The notes: generated by a model not told the origin, from the sequence alone. Positions 9,426 to 18,018 are shown, counted from the first letter of the stretch. The stretch is 64,000 nucleotides of DNA from Ruegeria atlantica (GCF_001458195.1 NZ_CYPU01000072.1:124001-188000); one strand, 5' to 3'. Made by a program: numbers and translations.

Positions 9426-9432
9426 CAATTAT

Positions 9433-9458
9433 CCGGGGCTTTGCGTCCCGGGTCTTTC
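9433..9458 (+). terminator. weak hairpin after trpB
   Basis: CCGGG (9433-9437) pairs with CCCGG (9447-9451), followed by GTCTTTC. It is correctly placed 8 bases past the trpB stop, but the stem is only 5 pairs and the T-run is poor. Confidence 0.35.
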
Positions 9459-9546
9459 ATGCCACGCTGCGTGGTATGCAGGACGCGTCCAGTTCAGATA
9501 AACTCGCTCAAAAATACGATCCCCGGCCCCCGGCTGGGCGGATAAG

Positions 9547-10097
9547 ATGCGTCTGCTTGGGTATTTTGATGCCTATCTGGGGTTTCTGTCGATCGGTTCA
9601 GTAGATGATCTAGGCCGGAACGGGCTGGATGTGGGGTGCGGGACAGGCGCTTTTGCCGAGGCACGCGCGGTCATTCAACCCGAAGGTAAGGTCACACTGC
9701 TCGAGCCGTCCGGGAAAATGCTGAATCAGGCGGAGGGTGCGCTGGCCCTAAGAGGCGTTACAACCCATACCGCGCGATCCCGGTTGGAGGATTTTCCACC
9801 AGCCCAGCCTTTTGATTGCGTTCTGGCAGCCCATGTCCTTGAACATTGCCATAACCCTACCGATGCCCTGCGCCACATGCGCAGGCAGGCCGCGCCAGCG
9901 GCAAAGCTGTGGCTGGTCGTCAGCAAACCACACTGGTGCACGCGATTATCTGGCTTCAGTGGCGTCACCGGTCGTACAGAACGCAACAGGTGGCCAAGAT
10001 GCTTAAGGAAGCGGGGTGGGTGTTGGAGGCCGAGCACAGTTTTCCAACTGGCCCGCCCTCGCGCACATCGCGCGGCTATCTGGCGCGCGCCGTATAA
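9547..10097 (+). pseudogene. SAM-dependent methyltransferase with a frameshift
   Basis: The first frame encodes a class I methyltransferase: LDVGCGTGAFAEA is the SAM-binding motif I (about residues 27-39), then LLEPSGKML and CVLAAHVLEHCHNP. Sense in this frame ends at VVSKPHWCT, near 9930-9940. The preceding frame then continues naturally as AIIWLQWRHRSYRTQQVAKM, KEAGW and GPPSRTSRGYLARAV, stopping at TAA 10095-10097. One missing base near 9935-9945 joins the two halves into a protein of about 183 residues. The local sequence has no long homopolymer. It is a pseudogene or an assembly error. The substrate is unknown. Confidence 0.8.
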
Positions 10098-10127
10098 ACA
10101 TCAATCCGGTGTTGGCACATGGATTGA

Positions 10128-10448
10128 TCAGTTCTGATGTAAAACCGTTTCGAATCCCTCGAACTGAGGTGGTCCGATCAGAGCCGACTGCGTCTTGCCG
10201 TTGCCAGCGTTTTTGTGCGCGTCCCGGAATTGTTGGGATTTGGTCCAGGCCTCGAAATCGCTGCGATTTTCCCAGATCACATGACTGGAATACAGCCGAT
10301 ACCCGTCGCCCTCGGGGCCTTTCAGAAGGCGGAACTCCTGAAATCCTTGCAGTTCTTTCAACCGGCTTTCGCGGTCTTTCCAAACGGATTCGAAATCGGC
10401 TTCGCTGCCCAAACGGACTTTGAAGCGGTTCATGGCGATAAAGCTCAT
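10128..10448 (-). CDS. antibiotic-biosynthesis-monooxygenase-fold protein, possible IsdG-like heme oxygenase
   Basis: A 106-residue single-domain ABM protein (dimeric alpha-beta barrel). N7, W68 (FEAWTKS) and H78 (FRDAHKN) fall at almost the same positions as the Asn/Trp/His triad of IsdG-type heme-degrading monooxygenases, which free iron from heme. The domain fold is clear; heme activity is inference. It is the last gene of a minus-strand run after the serine hydrolase and DUF2237 genes, 85 bases from the latter. ATG 10448 is preceded by GAGGTAGGG. No heme uptake genes are adjacent. Confidence 0.78.
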   Translation of the reverse strand: MSFIAMNRFKVRLGSEADFESVWKDRESRLKELQGFQEFRLLKGPEGDGYRLYSSHVIWENRSDFEAWTKSQQFRDAHKNAGNGKTQSALIGPPQFEGFETVLHQN

Positions 10449-10533
10449 ACCCTACCTCGTTTTTTGACGGTTTCGCGCTTGCTAAACAAAGTGTCGGCTG
10501 GCGGGTTTCTTTGATGTCTTTTTGCGCCTGAGG

Positions 10534-10911
10534 TCAATCAGGTTCGACGGCATTTTCCCGTAAGATTCCAATGGGGACAATGTCCAGCGCCTGCTGATGC
10601 GTGGCCTCCAGATCAACTTTGGGCGCGCAGCCTTCGTCATGGGCCTGCAGGAACCTCCCGGCACACAGGCACCAGTTGTCGCCGGGCTTGAGACCGGGAA
10701 AATCGAACTCGGGGCGCGGTGTGCTCAGGTCATTGCCGACATACTTGGAATAGGCCAGAAACTCGGCCGTCATGACCGCGCAGACCGTGTGACTGCCCTG
10801 ATCTTCGGCGCAGGTGTTACAGGCCCCGTCCCGAAAAAACCCGGTCTGTGGATCGCGGGAGCAGGGGGCAAGAACGCCCCCCAGAACGTTTATGCTGTCC
10901 AGTTTTTGCAT
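10534..10911 (-). CDS. DUF2237 family protein
   Basis: A 125-residue protein with the full DUF2237 signature: NVLGGVLAPCSRDPQTGFFR, then CNTCAEDQGSHTVCAVMT, FPGLKPGDNWCLCA, and a closing EATHQQALDIVPI. The conserved cysteines suggest metal or cofactor binding, but no function is established. Two starts are possible. I prefer ATG 10911 because AAGG lies 7 bases upstream, overlapping the stop of the serine hydrolase gene; an in-frame GTG at 10917 is the alternative. The tight spacing implies translation coupled to the upstream gene. Confidence 0.85.
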   Translation of the reverse strand: MQKLDSINVLGGVLAPCSRDPQTGFFRDGACNTCAEDQGSHTVCAVMTAEFLAYSKYVGNDLSTPRPEFDFPGLKPGDNWCLCAGRFLQAHDEGCAPKVDLEATHQQALDIVPIGILRENAVEPD

Positions 10912-10920
10912 GGGCACACC

Positions 10921-12084
10921 TTACAGGCTTTGGGCGATTGTGCGGAACATTTCTATGTTTGTTTCGTTGATGCCATCGTCACGGAAACTGCGATCAGCCC
11001 CGGTTGAAACGATAACAACACCGCGCGGTTGGTCGAAATAGATGTACTGACCATAAACGCCACGGGCCAGAAACTCACCTTCATGCGCGCCGACGGGGAT
11101 CCACCACTGGTAGCCATACCCGATCTCTCCGGCTTCGGTCGGGGCGCTCGGAAAAACGGATTCCGCAATCCACTCGGCGGGCACGATCTGCTGGCCATTA
11201 TGCTCGCCGTTTTGCAGGATCATCTGTCCAAACCGGGCAAAGTCGCGAGTGGTGAAGTTCAGCCCGCCCAAGACGAAAGCCACGCCAGCGCCGTCGGTGA
11301 CATAGTAGCCGTCGCGTTCAAGGCCCAGAGGTTCAATGATCTTTTCGGTCAGCAAGTCAGCCACAGACCGGTCCGTCGCACCGCGAACAATCATGCCGAT
11401 AACGTGGGTGTCGATCGAGACATATTGCCATGTCTCGCCGGGCTCGACGAACGTTTCGTTCAGCGAGGCGGTAAAGTCATCCAGCTCTCCACCCAGGGCG
11501 ACGACGCGACCCATTCGGTTGATGTCGGAACTGTAGTCCAGATAATCCTCGTCGAAAGTCACACCGCTGGCCATGTTCAGAACATTGCGGATCGTTGCGC
11601 CGTCATAGGCGGTGCCCTGCAGTTTCGGGGCGTATTTGACCACCGGATCGTCCAGCGAGTCGATAGCGCCTTCGGCCATCAGGATGCCGAACAGGGCGGA
11701 CAGATAGCTTTTGGCGACCGACCAGGATATCCGGCGATCCTCGGGGGCGGTCCCCAAATAGTATTCTTCGAACCTGATCTGCCCGTCCTGCATCACCAGC
11801 AAAGAGGTTACGGCCCGGTCTTCGACCCATTTGTCCGTGCCCTCGGGCAGGTCAAAACCGGGGCCGTAGGGCAGTTCGAATGTCGCACCTTCCCCCCTTG
11901 GCAGGTCGACAGTCAGGAAGGCGTCATCCATGTGAGAGAAATTGTGAATGATCTTTTCTTCGGAAAACAGAGAGTTCACGGCCATCAGGCGCTGAATCTC
12001 TTCGCGCTTCCAAACGCCAACGACCACCGCTGCCAGCACCAACATCAAAACGATGCGCAGCACCCATTTCATCAGGGTTCGCAT
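10921..12084 (-). CDS. beta-lactamase-family serine hydrolase, membrane-anchored
   Basis: A 387-residue protein with an N-terminal membrane segment (about 5-24), so the catalytic domain should be periplasmic. The SxxK nucleophile motif is S122-V-A-K125 in ISWSVAKSY. The tyrosine motif is represented by WQYVSIDTH, and a late GYGYQWW segment resembles the third motif region. This is the class C beta-lactamase/esterase (NylB/EstB-like) superfamily; beta-lactam hydrolysis cannot be assumed. GGGAGG lies 6 bases before ATG 12084. It heads a probable three-gene unit with DUF2237 and the ABM protein. Confidence 0.85.
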   Translation of the reverse strand: MRTLMKWVLRIVLMLVLAAVVVGVWKREEIQRLMAVNSLFSEEKIIHNFSHMDDAFLTVDLPRGEGATFELPYGPGFDLPEGTDKWVEDRAVTSLLVMQDGQIRFEEYYLGTAPEDRRISWSVAKSYLSALFGILMAEGAIDSLDDPVVKYAPKLQGTAYDGATIRNVLNMASGVTFDEDYLDYSSDINRMGRVVALGGELDDFTASLNETFVEPGETWQYVSIDTHVIGMIVRGATDRSVADLLTEKIIEPLGLERDGYYVTDGAGVAFVLGGLNFTTRDFARFGQMILQNGEHNGQQIVPAEWIAESVFPSAPTEAGEIGYGYQWWIPVGAHEGEFLARGVYGQYIYFDQPRGVVIVSTGADRSFRDDGINETNIEMFRTIAQSL

Positions 12085-12166
12085 ATGTTACCTCCCGCTT
12101 TTGGTGTGTATTGGAGCGCGGACTGGCGCAGTTCGCAATTGAGACGTAGCGGCAACATCGTTGGTC

Positions 12167-12847
12167 TTACTTGAACTTGTCCATCAGTTTTTGCATGGCG
12201 GACCTGGTGTCCGCCTCGGGTTCAGGCGTAGCTGCAGCGACCGATTTCGAGGAGGCCGCAGCGGTTTTTGATGACCGTGGCGGTGCGGTGCGCAATGCGA
12301 CCGCGTTCATGAATTTGCCACCATCGCCATCTGCCAAATGACCGGCACCGTCGGAAACCCCCCGCAAGACGTCTTCCAGCCAATCCGAATCTGCCTTGGC
12401 AAAGTCACTCAGGACATAAGGCGAGACCAGTTCTTTGCGGCCCGGATGCCCAATGCCCAGACGAACTCGATCATAGGCCGGGCTGATATGGTCATGGATC
12501 GACCGCAGACCGTTATGCCCGGCGTGACCTCCACCTGCTTTTGCACGCACCTTACCGGGCGCAAGATCCAGCTCGTCGTGAAAAACAGTCACATCGGTTG
12601 AGTCCAGCTTGTAAAAGCGCATAGCCTCACCCACGGATTGACCCGAGCGGTTCATGAAGGTTTGTGGCTTGATCAGCAGCACCTTTTCCGAGCCCAACCG
12701 CCCTTCGGCGATTTCTGCCTGAAACTTTGATTTCCACGGGCCGAAACCGTGATCGCCGGCAATCTTGTCCAATGCCATAAAACCGATATTGTGCCGGTTC
12801 CGGGCATATTTCTGCCCTGGATTGCCCAGTCCGACAAAAAGTTTCAT
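12167..12847 (-). CDS. pth: peptidyl-tRNA hydrolase
   Basis: A 226-residue enzyme that recycles peptidyl-tRNA dropped by ribosomes. Catalytic H19 sits in RNRHNIGF and D91 in FHDELDL. N9 (GLGNPG), N66 (TFMNRSG) and N112 (GHNGLRS) are the expected binding residues. A roughly 35-residue Ala/Ser/Pro-rich C-terminal tail extends beyond the E. coli enzyme, as is common in Rhodobacteraceae. It lies downstream of rplY on the same strand, the usual rplY-pth order, but a strong terminator separates them here. Confidence 0.97.
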   Translation of the reverse strand: MKLFVGLGNPGQKYARNRHNIGFMALDKIAGDHGFGPWKSKFQAEIAEGRLGSEKVLLIKPQTFMNRSGQSVGEAMRFYKLDSTDVTVFHDELDLAPGKVRAKAGGGHAGHNGLRSIHDHISPAYDRVRLGIGHPGRKELVSPYVLSDFAKADSDWLEDVLRGVSDGAGHLADGDGGKFMNAVALRTAPPRSSKTAAASSKSVAAATPEPEADTRSAMQKLMDKFK

Positions 12848-13046
12848 GGTTCTGCCCCGCGCGTCATTGTACGACTTGTTTCCTCATGCCCCGAATTGGA
12901 TTGGAATTCCAGTGAGACTTCGTCTGCCATTGCCTGTCGCTAACAGTAGCAAGTGAGGCGCGCCTGGCCAGTAGGGGCCGTGATTTCAACCTGCCTGAGC
13001 GAATGACGGAGCCGGCGGCAAGCAAGTGCGAAGATCCGCATTCCAC

Positions 13047-13076
13047 AAAAAAACGGGGCTCCAGAGGAACCCCGTT
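13047..13076 (-). terminator. rho-independent terminator of rplY
   Basis: On the minus strand AACGGGG pairs with CCCCGTT (plus-strand positions 13052-13058 and 13070-13076). A run of T follows (A-run at 13047-13053 on the plus strand). It lies 28 bases past the rplY stop. Confidence 0.88.
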
Positions 13077-13103
13077 TCAAATTCAAGGTACAGAAACCTG
13101 AAC

Positions 13104-13760
13104 TTATTCTTCGGCTTCCTGACCGACGACTTCAACTTCGTCTACGGCCACTTCGCCCTCTTCACCCTCTTCGTCATCATCCGTTACCAGACCGGTCGGT
13201 GCCGAGATGTTTGCGATCACGAAGTCACGATCGATGGTCGGCTTGGTGCCTTCCGGCAGGTCGACCGACGAAATGGTGGCAACGTCGTTGATGTTCATGC
13301 CGGTCACGTCAACAGTGATCTTCTCAGGAATATCACCTGCGGTGCACAGCAGTTCGACTTCCGGACGGACAACCGTCAAAACGCCGCCCTTTTTGATGCC
13401 GGGTGCTTCTTCCTCGTTGATGAACTCAACCGGGATGAACAGCGCGATCTTGGTGGTGCGACGCAGGCGCATCAGATCCAGGTGGGTCGGCAGGTCTTTG
13501 ACGACGTCACGCTGAACGTCGCGGCAGATGACGCGGACGTCTTCTTGGCCTTCAACCTTCAGGTTCCACAGGGTCGACTTAAACCGGCCAGCTTTCAGGC
13601 GCTTGAACAGTTCGTTGAACGGGATCTGAATCGGCAGCGGTTCTTTGTCGCCGCCAAATACGATGCCCGGAACCATGCCGTCGCGGCGTGCCTGACGAGC
13701 GGCGCCCTTGCCTGTCCCCGTCCGTTCCAGAGCTACGAGATCAGGAATCTCTCCAGCCAT
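13104..13760 (-). CDS. rplY: 50S ribosomal protein L25/general stress protein Ctc
   Basis: A 218-residue two-domain (TL5/Ctc-type) L25 that binds 5S rRNA. The N-terminal L25 domain includes [20 protein letters not shown] (about 17-36). The TL5 C-terminal domain runs to about residue 190. The last 25 or so residues are almost all acidic ([10 protein letters not shown]), typical of alphaproteobacterial members. GGAG lies upstream of ATG 13760. It ends at a clear terminator, so pth downstream probably has its own promoter. Confidence 0.96.
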   Translation of the reverse strand: MAGEIPDLVALERTGTGKGAARQARRDGMVPGIVFGGDKEPLPIQIPFNELFKRLKAGRFKSTLWNLKVEGQEDVRVICRDVQRDVVKDLPTHLDLMRLRRTTKIALFIPVEFINEEEAPGIKKGGVLTVVRPEVELLCTAGDIPEKITVDVTGMNINDVATISSVDLPEGTKPTIDRDFVIANISAPTGLVTDDDEEGEEGEVAVDEVEVVGQEAEE

Positions 13761-13895
13761 GATAATTCTCCAATGTTAGGGCGGGCATCCTCCAAGGCTG
13801 TATGCCCGCGTGAAGCCGCGTCCTTAGCTTGAATTGTCAGGTTTGGAAAGGGGTTTTTAGCGGTCTTCATACTTTGCGAGGCTCTGCCTCGTGCT

Positions 13896-13960
13896 CCGGG
13901 ATATTTGGGGCCAGATGAAGAGCGGATCCCCTGCTTCAACTGGCAAAAAAAATATCCCGG
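13896..13960. repeat. intergenic inverted repeat, REP-like
   Basis: CCGGGATATTT (13896-13906) and AAATATCCCGG (13950-13960) are perfect inverted copies separated by 43 bases. A smaller GAGGC...GCCTC dyad lies just before (around 13879-13890). This GC-AT-GC design in a spacer looks like a dispersed intergenic element. It sits between rplY and lldD, in a 269-base spacer with no other gene. Confidence 0.6.
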
Positions 13961-14029
13961 GGGATTCGCAGTTTGCTGCGGTGGGCGTAGAGCCCTTTTT
14001 AACATGGCTTGCTGAAAGGTTTTGAGAGA

Positions 14030-15196
14030 TCAGGCTTGCCATCGGCCGCCGAAACCCTCGGGGATCAGCAGGTTGTGACGACCCAGACTGCTCACATTCC
14101 GCTCGCCGCACAGGGCCATCGTGGTATCCAGTTCTTTGTGGATGATATCCAGCGCAGTCGTGACACCTTGTTGGCCCATCGCACCCAGCCCATAGACAAA
14201 AGCGCGACCGATGTAAGTGCCCTTGGCCCCAAGTGCCAGCGCTTTGAGAACGTCCTGCCCGGATCGGATGCCGCTGTCCAGATGGACTTCGACGTCATCA
14301 CCAACTGCGTCCATGATTTCAGGCAAAACGCGGATCGAACTGAGCGCCCCGTCCAACTGTCGCCCGCCGTGGTTTGAAACAACGATGGCCTCTGCGCCCA
14401 GCTTAGCCGCCATCTTCGCGTCTTCGGCATCCAGAATGCCTTTCAGGATCACCTTGCCGCCCCATTGTTCCATCAGCTTTTCGACCTTTTTCCAATCGAG
14501 GCTGGGGTCGAATTGCTCGGCCGTCCACGCGCCCAGCGATGAGGCGTCAGAAACGCCTTCGGCATGACCAACGATATTGCCAAATTCGCGCCGATGTGCG
14601 CCTAGCATTTCTATCCCCCAAGCCCATTTAGTCATGAGGTTTGCGATTGTCTTGGCGGTCAGTTTCGGAGGCGCGGACAAGCCATTTTTCAGATCTTTGT
14701 GACGCTGCCCCAGAATTTGCAGGTCCAGGGTGATCACCAATGCCGAACAATTGGCATCCTTGGCGCGCTGGATCAGGCGACCGACGTAATCCTGATCCTT
14801 CATTGCATAAAGCTGAAACCAAAAAGGTTTGCTTGTATGCCCTGCGACATCCTCGATCGAATTGATCGACATGGTCGATAGGGTGAAGGGCACGCCGAAT
14901 TCCTCGGCAGCCTTTGCGGCCTTCATCTCACCGTCCGCGTGCTGCATGCCTGTCAGGCCCACTGGGGCCAGAGCCACCGGCATCGCAACATCCTGCCCGA
15001 TCATCTGCGATGCAGTCGAGCGCCCGTCCATGTCCACGGCGACCCGCTGGCGCAGCCTGATATCTTCGAAATCCGAGCTGTTGTCGCGGAAGGTCTGTTC
15101 GGTCCAGCTACCGCTTTCGGCATAGTCGAAAAACATGCGCGGCACGCGGCGTTCGTAGATACGTTTCAGGTCGTCGATATTGGTAATGACGGGCAT
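14030..15196 (-). CDS. lldD: FMN-dependent alpha-hydroxyacid (L-lactate) dehydrogenase
   Basis: A 388-residue member of the FMN alpha-hydroxyacid dehydrogenase family, which oxidises L-lactate or a related acid and passes electrons to the respiratory chain. The catalytic histidine is H276 in SNHGGRQLD. Y25 (FDYAESG), ALAPVGLTGM and the DSGIRSG phosphate loop are all present. L-lactate is the best substrate guess; glycolate or mandelate oxidases share these motifs. It follows trpA's end on the same strand without overlap. A dyad just upstream may be its operator. Confidence 0.88.
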   Translation of the reverse strand: MPVITNIDDLKRIYERRVPRMFFDYAESGSWTEQTFRDNSSDFEDIRLRQRVAVDMDGRSTASQMIGQDVAMPVALAPVGLTGMQHADGEMKAAKAAEEFGVPFTLSTMSINSIEDVAGHTSKPFWFQLYAMKDQDYVGRLIQRAKDANCSALVITLDLQILGQRHKDLKNGLSAPPKLTAKTIANLMTKWAWGIEMLGAHRREFGNIVGHAEGVSDASSLGAWTAEQFDPSLDWKKVEKLMEQWGGKVILKGILDAEDAKMAAKLGAEAIVVSNHGGRQLDGALSSIRVLPEIMDAVGDDVEVHLDSGIRSGQDVLKALALGAKGTYIGRAFVYGLGAMGQQGVTTALDIIHKELDTTMALCGERNVSSLGRHNLLIPEGFGGRWQA

Positions 15197-15216
15197 GAGG
15201 TTCGGCCTTCGCAGTA

Positions 15217-15236
15217 TTGGTGATGTTTGTTACCAA
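15217..15236 (-). promoter_or_regulatory. TTGGT-N10-ACCAA dyad upstream of lldD
   Basis: TTGGT (15217-15221) and ACCAA (15232-15236) form an inverted repeat 21-40 bases before the lldD start. It resembles a GntR-family operator of the sort that controls lactate genes. Position and symmetry are the only evidence; no regulator gene is adjacent. Confidence 0.35.
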
Positions 15237-15294
15237 CCATTTGAGGCCGTCGCAACGCTGGGACGTTGCGAGGCAACGCCGCGTTTCCCGGGGC

Positions 15295-15329
15295 AACAAA
15301 AAACGCGGTCGGACAGGGCCGATCGCGTT
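15295..15329 (-). terminator. rho-independent terminator of trpA
   Basis: On the minus strand an 11-base stem (plus positions 15302-15312 against 15319-15329, one G-T pair) closes a 6-base loop. A T-run follows (A-run at 15298-15303). It lies just past the trpA stop. A second perfect hairpin, CGCAACG-CTGGGA-CGTTGCG, lies at 15251-15270, between this terminator and lldD. Confidence 0.85.
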
Positions 15330-15349
15330 GAAATTTGATCAGACCTCGC

Positions 15350-16141
15350 TCAGGCCGAGTGGGCGCCGTCAGCCAGAGATTTCACGAAATCCAAAACTTC
15401 GCCGGTGGGCTTGCCCGCAGCGATCTGGCTGACGATAGCAGAGCCAACCACAGCACCATCAGCAACAGTTGCGATTGCCTGTGATTTTTCAGGTGTATTG
15501 ATTCCGAACCCGACGATCACTGGTAAATCGGTTGCGGACTTGATGCGGGCGACCTCGGGGCCAACATTTGTGGCTTGGGCTTCGGCCGCACCCGTAATGC
15601 CGGTGATCGATACGTAATACACAAAGCCCGATGTGTTCTGCAGAACGCGGGGCAAGCGCTTGTCATCGGTGGTTGGCGTGGCCAGACGGATAAAGTTCAG
15701 ACCTGCAGCTTGTGCGGGCAGGCACAGCTCTTCATCTTCTTCTGGTGGCAGGTCGACGACGATCAGCCCATCAATTCCGACCTCTTTGGCATCTGCAAGA
15801 AATTTGTCGACACCGCGGCTGTAGATCGGATTGTAGTAGCCCATCAGCACAATCGGAGTGGTGTCGTCGGTCTCGCGGAACGCTCGGGCCAGATCCAAAG
15901 TCCGCTGCAAAGTCATGCCGCTGTCCAGTGCCCGTTGACCGGCGGCCTGGATCGTCGGGCCGTCTGCCATCGGATCGGTAAAGGGCAGGCCCAGTTCGAT
16001 GACATCGACACCTGCGCCGGGCAGGCCCTTTACGATCTCAAGAGAGGTCTCGAAATCCGGGTCTCCGGCCATGATGTAGGCGACGAACGCCTTCTTTCCC
16101 TGTTCTTTCAGAGCGGCGAACTTGGCGTCGATACGTGTCAT
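15350..16141 (-). CDS. trpA: tryptophan synthase alpha chain
   Basis: A 263-residue (beta/alpha)8 barrel that cleaves indole-3-glycerol phosphate to indole, channelled to TrpB. Catalytic E49 and D60 fall at the canonical positions in VIELGLPF and [15 protein letters not shown] near residue 212 binds phosphate. I chose ATG 16141 because AAGGACA is well placed; a TTG five codons upstream is less likely. It is a single-gene unit with its own terminator, away from trpF/trpB on the other strand. Confidence 0.97.
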   Translation of the reverse strand: MTRIDAKFAALKEQGKKAFVAYIMAGDPDFETSLEIVKGLPGAGVDVIELGLPFTDPMADGPTIQAAGQRALDSGMTLQRTLDLARAFRETDDTTPIVLMGYYNPIYSRGVDKFLADAKEVGIDGLIVVDLPPEEDEELCLPAQAAGLNFIRLATPTTDDKRLPRVLQNTSGFVYYVSITGITGAAEAQATNVGPEVARIKSATDLPVIVGFGINTPEKSQAIATVADGAVVGSAIVSQIAAGKPTGEVLDFVKSLADGAHSA

Positions 16142-16220
16142 AAGCTGTCCTTGCAATCAGGTTCAGACCTGATGTGCAGAAACTTTGAGAGGAAATCAAT
16201 CCCGGTTCGCAGCGCAGCCC

Positions 16221-16706
16221 CTAGAACGCAAGGTGGTATCGCAGCAGCACCGAATTGACGCCCGGATTTTCCTGTTGCGTGCTTGCATTGGATTTATGCG
16301 TAATCGCCACCGAGACTTTGTTGCCGCTGTTCAGCGTATAACCGACGCCCAACAGGCTGCGGATTTGGAAACTGCCACCCAGGTCGTTCAGTTCCTCTGA
16401 TTTAGAGAAATAGCCGGGCATGACGCTGCCCTCTACGAACCAGCGTTCAGCGAAAGTTTATGTACCGATCAGGCCAGCACCCACATGGACGTCACCGGCT
16501 TCGTCCACGGTCAGCGCACCGCCCCATGTCGCGGACAGGCGTGTAGCCTCGTAGAAAGGGCGGTGATGGTGTTCGACCGAAAAGGCGGCCTGGTCTTTAG
16601 CGTCACTTTCGGAAAAATCTGCGTATCCAGCACTGAAGACAACTGATTGCGTGTGTGCGGATGTCGCGGCGAAAAGAACCCCAAGGGCAAGAACGAAAGA
16701 TCTCAT
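16221..16706 (-). pseudogene. pagL: lipid A 3-O-deacylase (PagL-type) interrupted by one in-frame stop
   Basis: From ATG 16706 the frame encodes a signal peptide (MRSFVLALGVLFAATSAHTQ) and then outer-membrane strands such as VVFSAGYADFSES and GDVHVGAGLIGT. A TAA at 16458-16460 (codon 83) interrupts it. The same frame continues at once as TFAERWFVEGSVMPG, FQIRSLLGVGYTL and ITHKSNAS, ending NSVLLRYHLAF. The catalytic His and Ser of PagL lie in THKSNAS, after the stop. One base change from a tyrosine codon (TAT or TAC) would explain the stop. No second start with a ribosome site follows. PagL removes an acyl chain from lipid A. Confidence 0.85.
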
Positions 16707-16755
16707 GTCAGCATTCACAATTCAATTTTTTCTAAATTGCTGACTGGTGATTCTA

Positions 16756-16813
16756 TTGCTCTCATTTCAATGTGAGCAAGCGCACAAAGCCGTGACAATC
16801 AATTGTGTTGTCA
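16756..16813. promoter_or_regulatory. two adjacent dyads upstream of ychF and the pagL pseudogene
   Basis: TTGCTC-T-CATT-TC-AATG-T-GAGCAA spans 16756-16779, with one mismatched pair. TGACAA-N9-TTGTCA spans 16793-16813. Both lie between the divergent pagL-type pseudogene and ychF. They could be operators or RNA hairpins; no regulator can be assigned. Confidence 0.4.
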
Positions 16814-16905
16814 AAACGCCCCTGCGTACCTAATGCGCCCGCTGGCTTGCGCATTGTGCCCGACCTGCATAGAAGCTGCGCTCGAATGCTATGCAGGAGG
16901 CCGTC

Positions 16906-18003
16906 ATGGGCTTTAAAATGGGAATCGTGGGTCTGCCGAATGTGGGTAAGTCGACCCTCTTCAATGCGCTGACCAAAACCGCAGCTGCGCAGGCGGCGAA
17001 TTTCCCGTTCTGCACGATCGAACCCAATGTGGGCGATGTGGCCGTCCCTGACGACCGGCTGGACAAACTGGCCACCATCGCAAGCTCCAAGCAAATCATT
17101 CCGACGCGCATTACGTTTGTGGATATTGCCGGTCTGGTGAAGGGTGCTTCGAAAGGTGAGGGGCTGGGCAACCAGTTTCTGGCCAACATCCGTGAAACCG
17201 ACGCCATCGCCCACGTGCTGCGCTGTTTCGAAGATGGCGATGTGACCCACGTGGACGGCCGCGTCGATCCTGTGGCCGATGCCGACACCATCGAGACCGA
17301 GTTGATGTTGGCCGATCTGGAAAGCATCGAAAAGCGCCGCGCCAATCTGGTGCGAAAGCTGAAAGGCAATGACAAAGAGGCGCAGCAGCAGGAACGTTTG
17401 CTGGCCCAAGCGCAGGCGATGCTGGAAGACGGCAAACCCGCGCGTCTGGTCGAAGTCTCTGACGAAGACGCCAAGGCATGGACGATGCTGCAGCTACTGA
17501 CCACGAAACCGGTTCTCTATGTCTGCAACGTGTCCGAGGAAGAAGCCGCCGAGGGTAACGAATATTCCGCCCGCGTGGCTGAAATGGCCGCAACCCAGGG
17601 CAATTCCCACGTCATCATCAGCGCCAAGATCGAAGAAGAGATTAGTCTGCTGGAAGAAGACGAGGCGCAGATGTTCCTGGAGGAAATGGGTCTGGAAGAG
17701 CCAGGCCTCGACCGTCTAATCCGTGCCGGCTATGACCTGCTCAAGCTGGAAACCTATTTCACAGTCGGCCCGAAAGAGGCCCGCGCCTGGACCATCCGAA
17801 CCGGCACCGCTGCGCCACAGGCCGCTGGTGTGATCCATGGCGATTTCGAAAAAGGTTTCATTCGCGCTGAGACGATCGCCTATGACGACTACATCGCTGC
17901 GAATGGCGAACAGGGCGCGAAAGAGGCGGGTAAGATGCGGGCCGAAGGTAAGGGCTATATCGTCAAAGACGGCGATGTGATGCACTTCTTGTTCAACACC
18001 TGA
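16906..18003 (+). CDS. ychF: redox-regulated ATPase YchF
   Basis: A 365-residue Obg-family P-loop protein. The P-loop is GLPNVGKST near residue 8. [10 protein letters not shown] and [10 protein letters not shown] are the G2/G3 segments. The usual NKxD is replaced by NVSE, the change that gives YchF its preference for ATP. A helical insert (about 125-210) and a C-terminal TGS domain complete the family layout. It binds ribosomes and affects stress and redox responses. AGGAGG (16895-16900) supports the ATG at 16906 over a start five codons earlier. Confidence 0.97.
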   Translation: MGFKMGIVGLPNVGKSTLFNALTKTAAAQAANFPFCTIEPNVGDVAVPDDRLDKLATIASSKQIIPTRITFVDIAGLVKGASKGEGLGNQFLANIRETDAIAHVLRCFEDGDVTHVDGRVDPVADADTIETELMLADLESIEKRRANLVRKLKGNDKEAQQQERLLAQAQAMLEDGKPARLVEVSDEDAKAWTMLQLLTTKPVLYVCNVSEEEAAEGNEYSARVAEMAATQGNSHVIISAKIEEEISLLEEDEAQMFLEEMGLEEPGLDRLIRAGYDLLKLETYFTVGPKEARAWTIRTGTAAPQAAGVIHGDFEKGFIRAETIAYDDYIAANGEQGAKEAGKMRAEGKGYIVKDGDVMHFLFNT

Positions 18004-18018
18004 GGATACCTCGACTTC

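Noticed and set aside
8145..9428. A long open frame opposite trpB (427 codons, minus strand)
   Set aside because: It covers trpB almost exactly, and its composition is that expected from codon bias of the real gene.
11029..12174. A 381-codon plus-strand frame opposite the serine hydrolase
   Set aside because: The serine hydrolase has the SxxK motif, a signal anchor and a good ribosome site; the opposite frame has none of these.
13026..13832. A 268-codon plus-strand frame opposite rplY
   Set aside because: rplY is certain by homology; the opposite frame is Asp/Phe/Val-rich, as expected from the reverse of acidic codons.
13983..14000. GGGC-GTAGA-GCCC-TTTTT resembles a plus-strand terminator
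   Set aside because: No plus-strand gene ends upstream of it; the 4-bp stem is too short to call.
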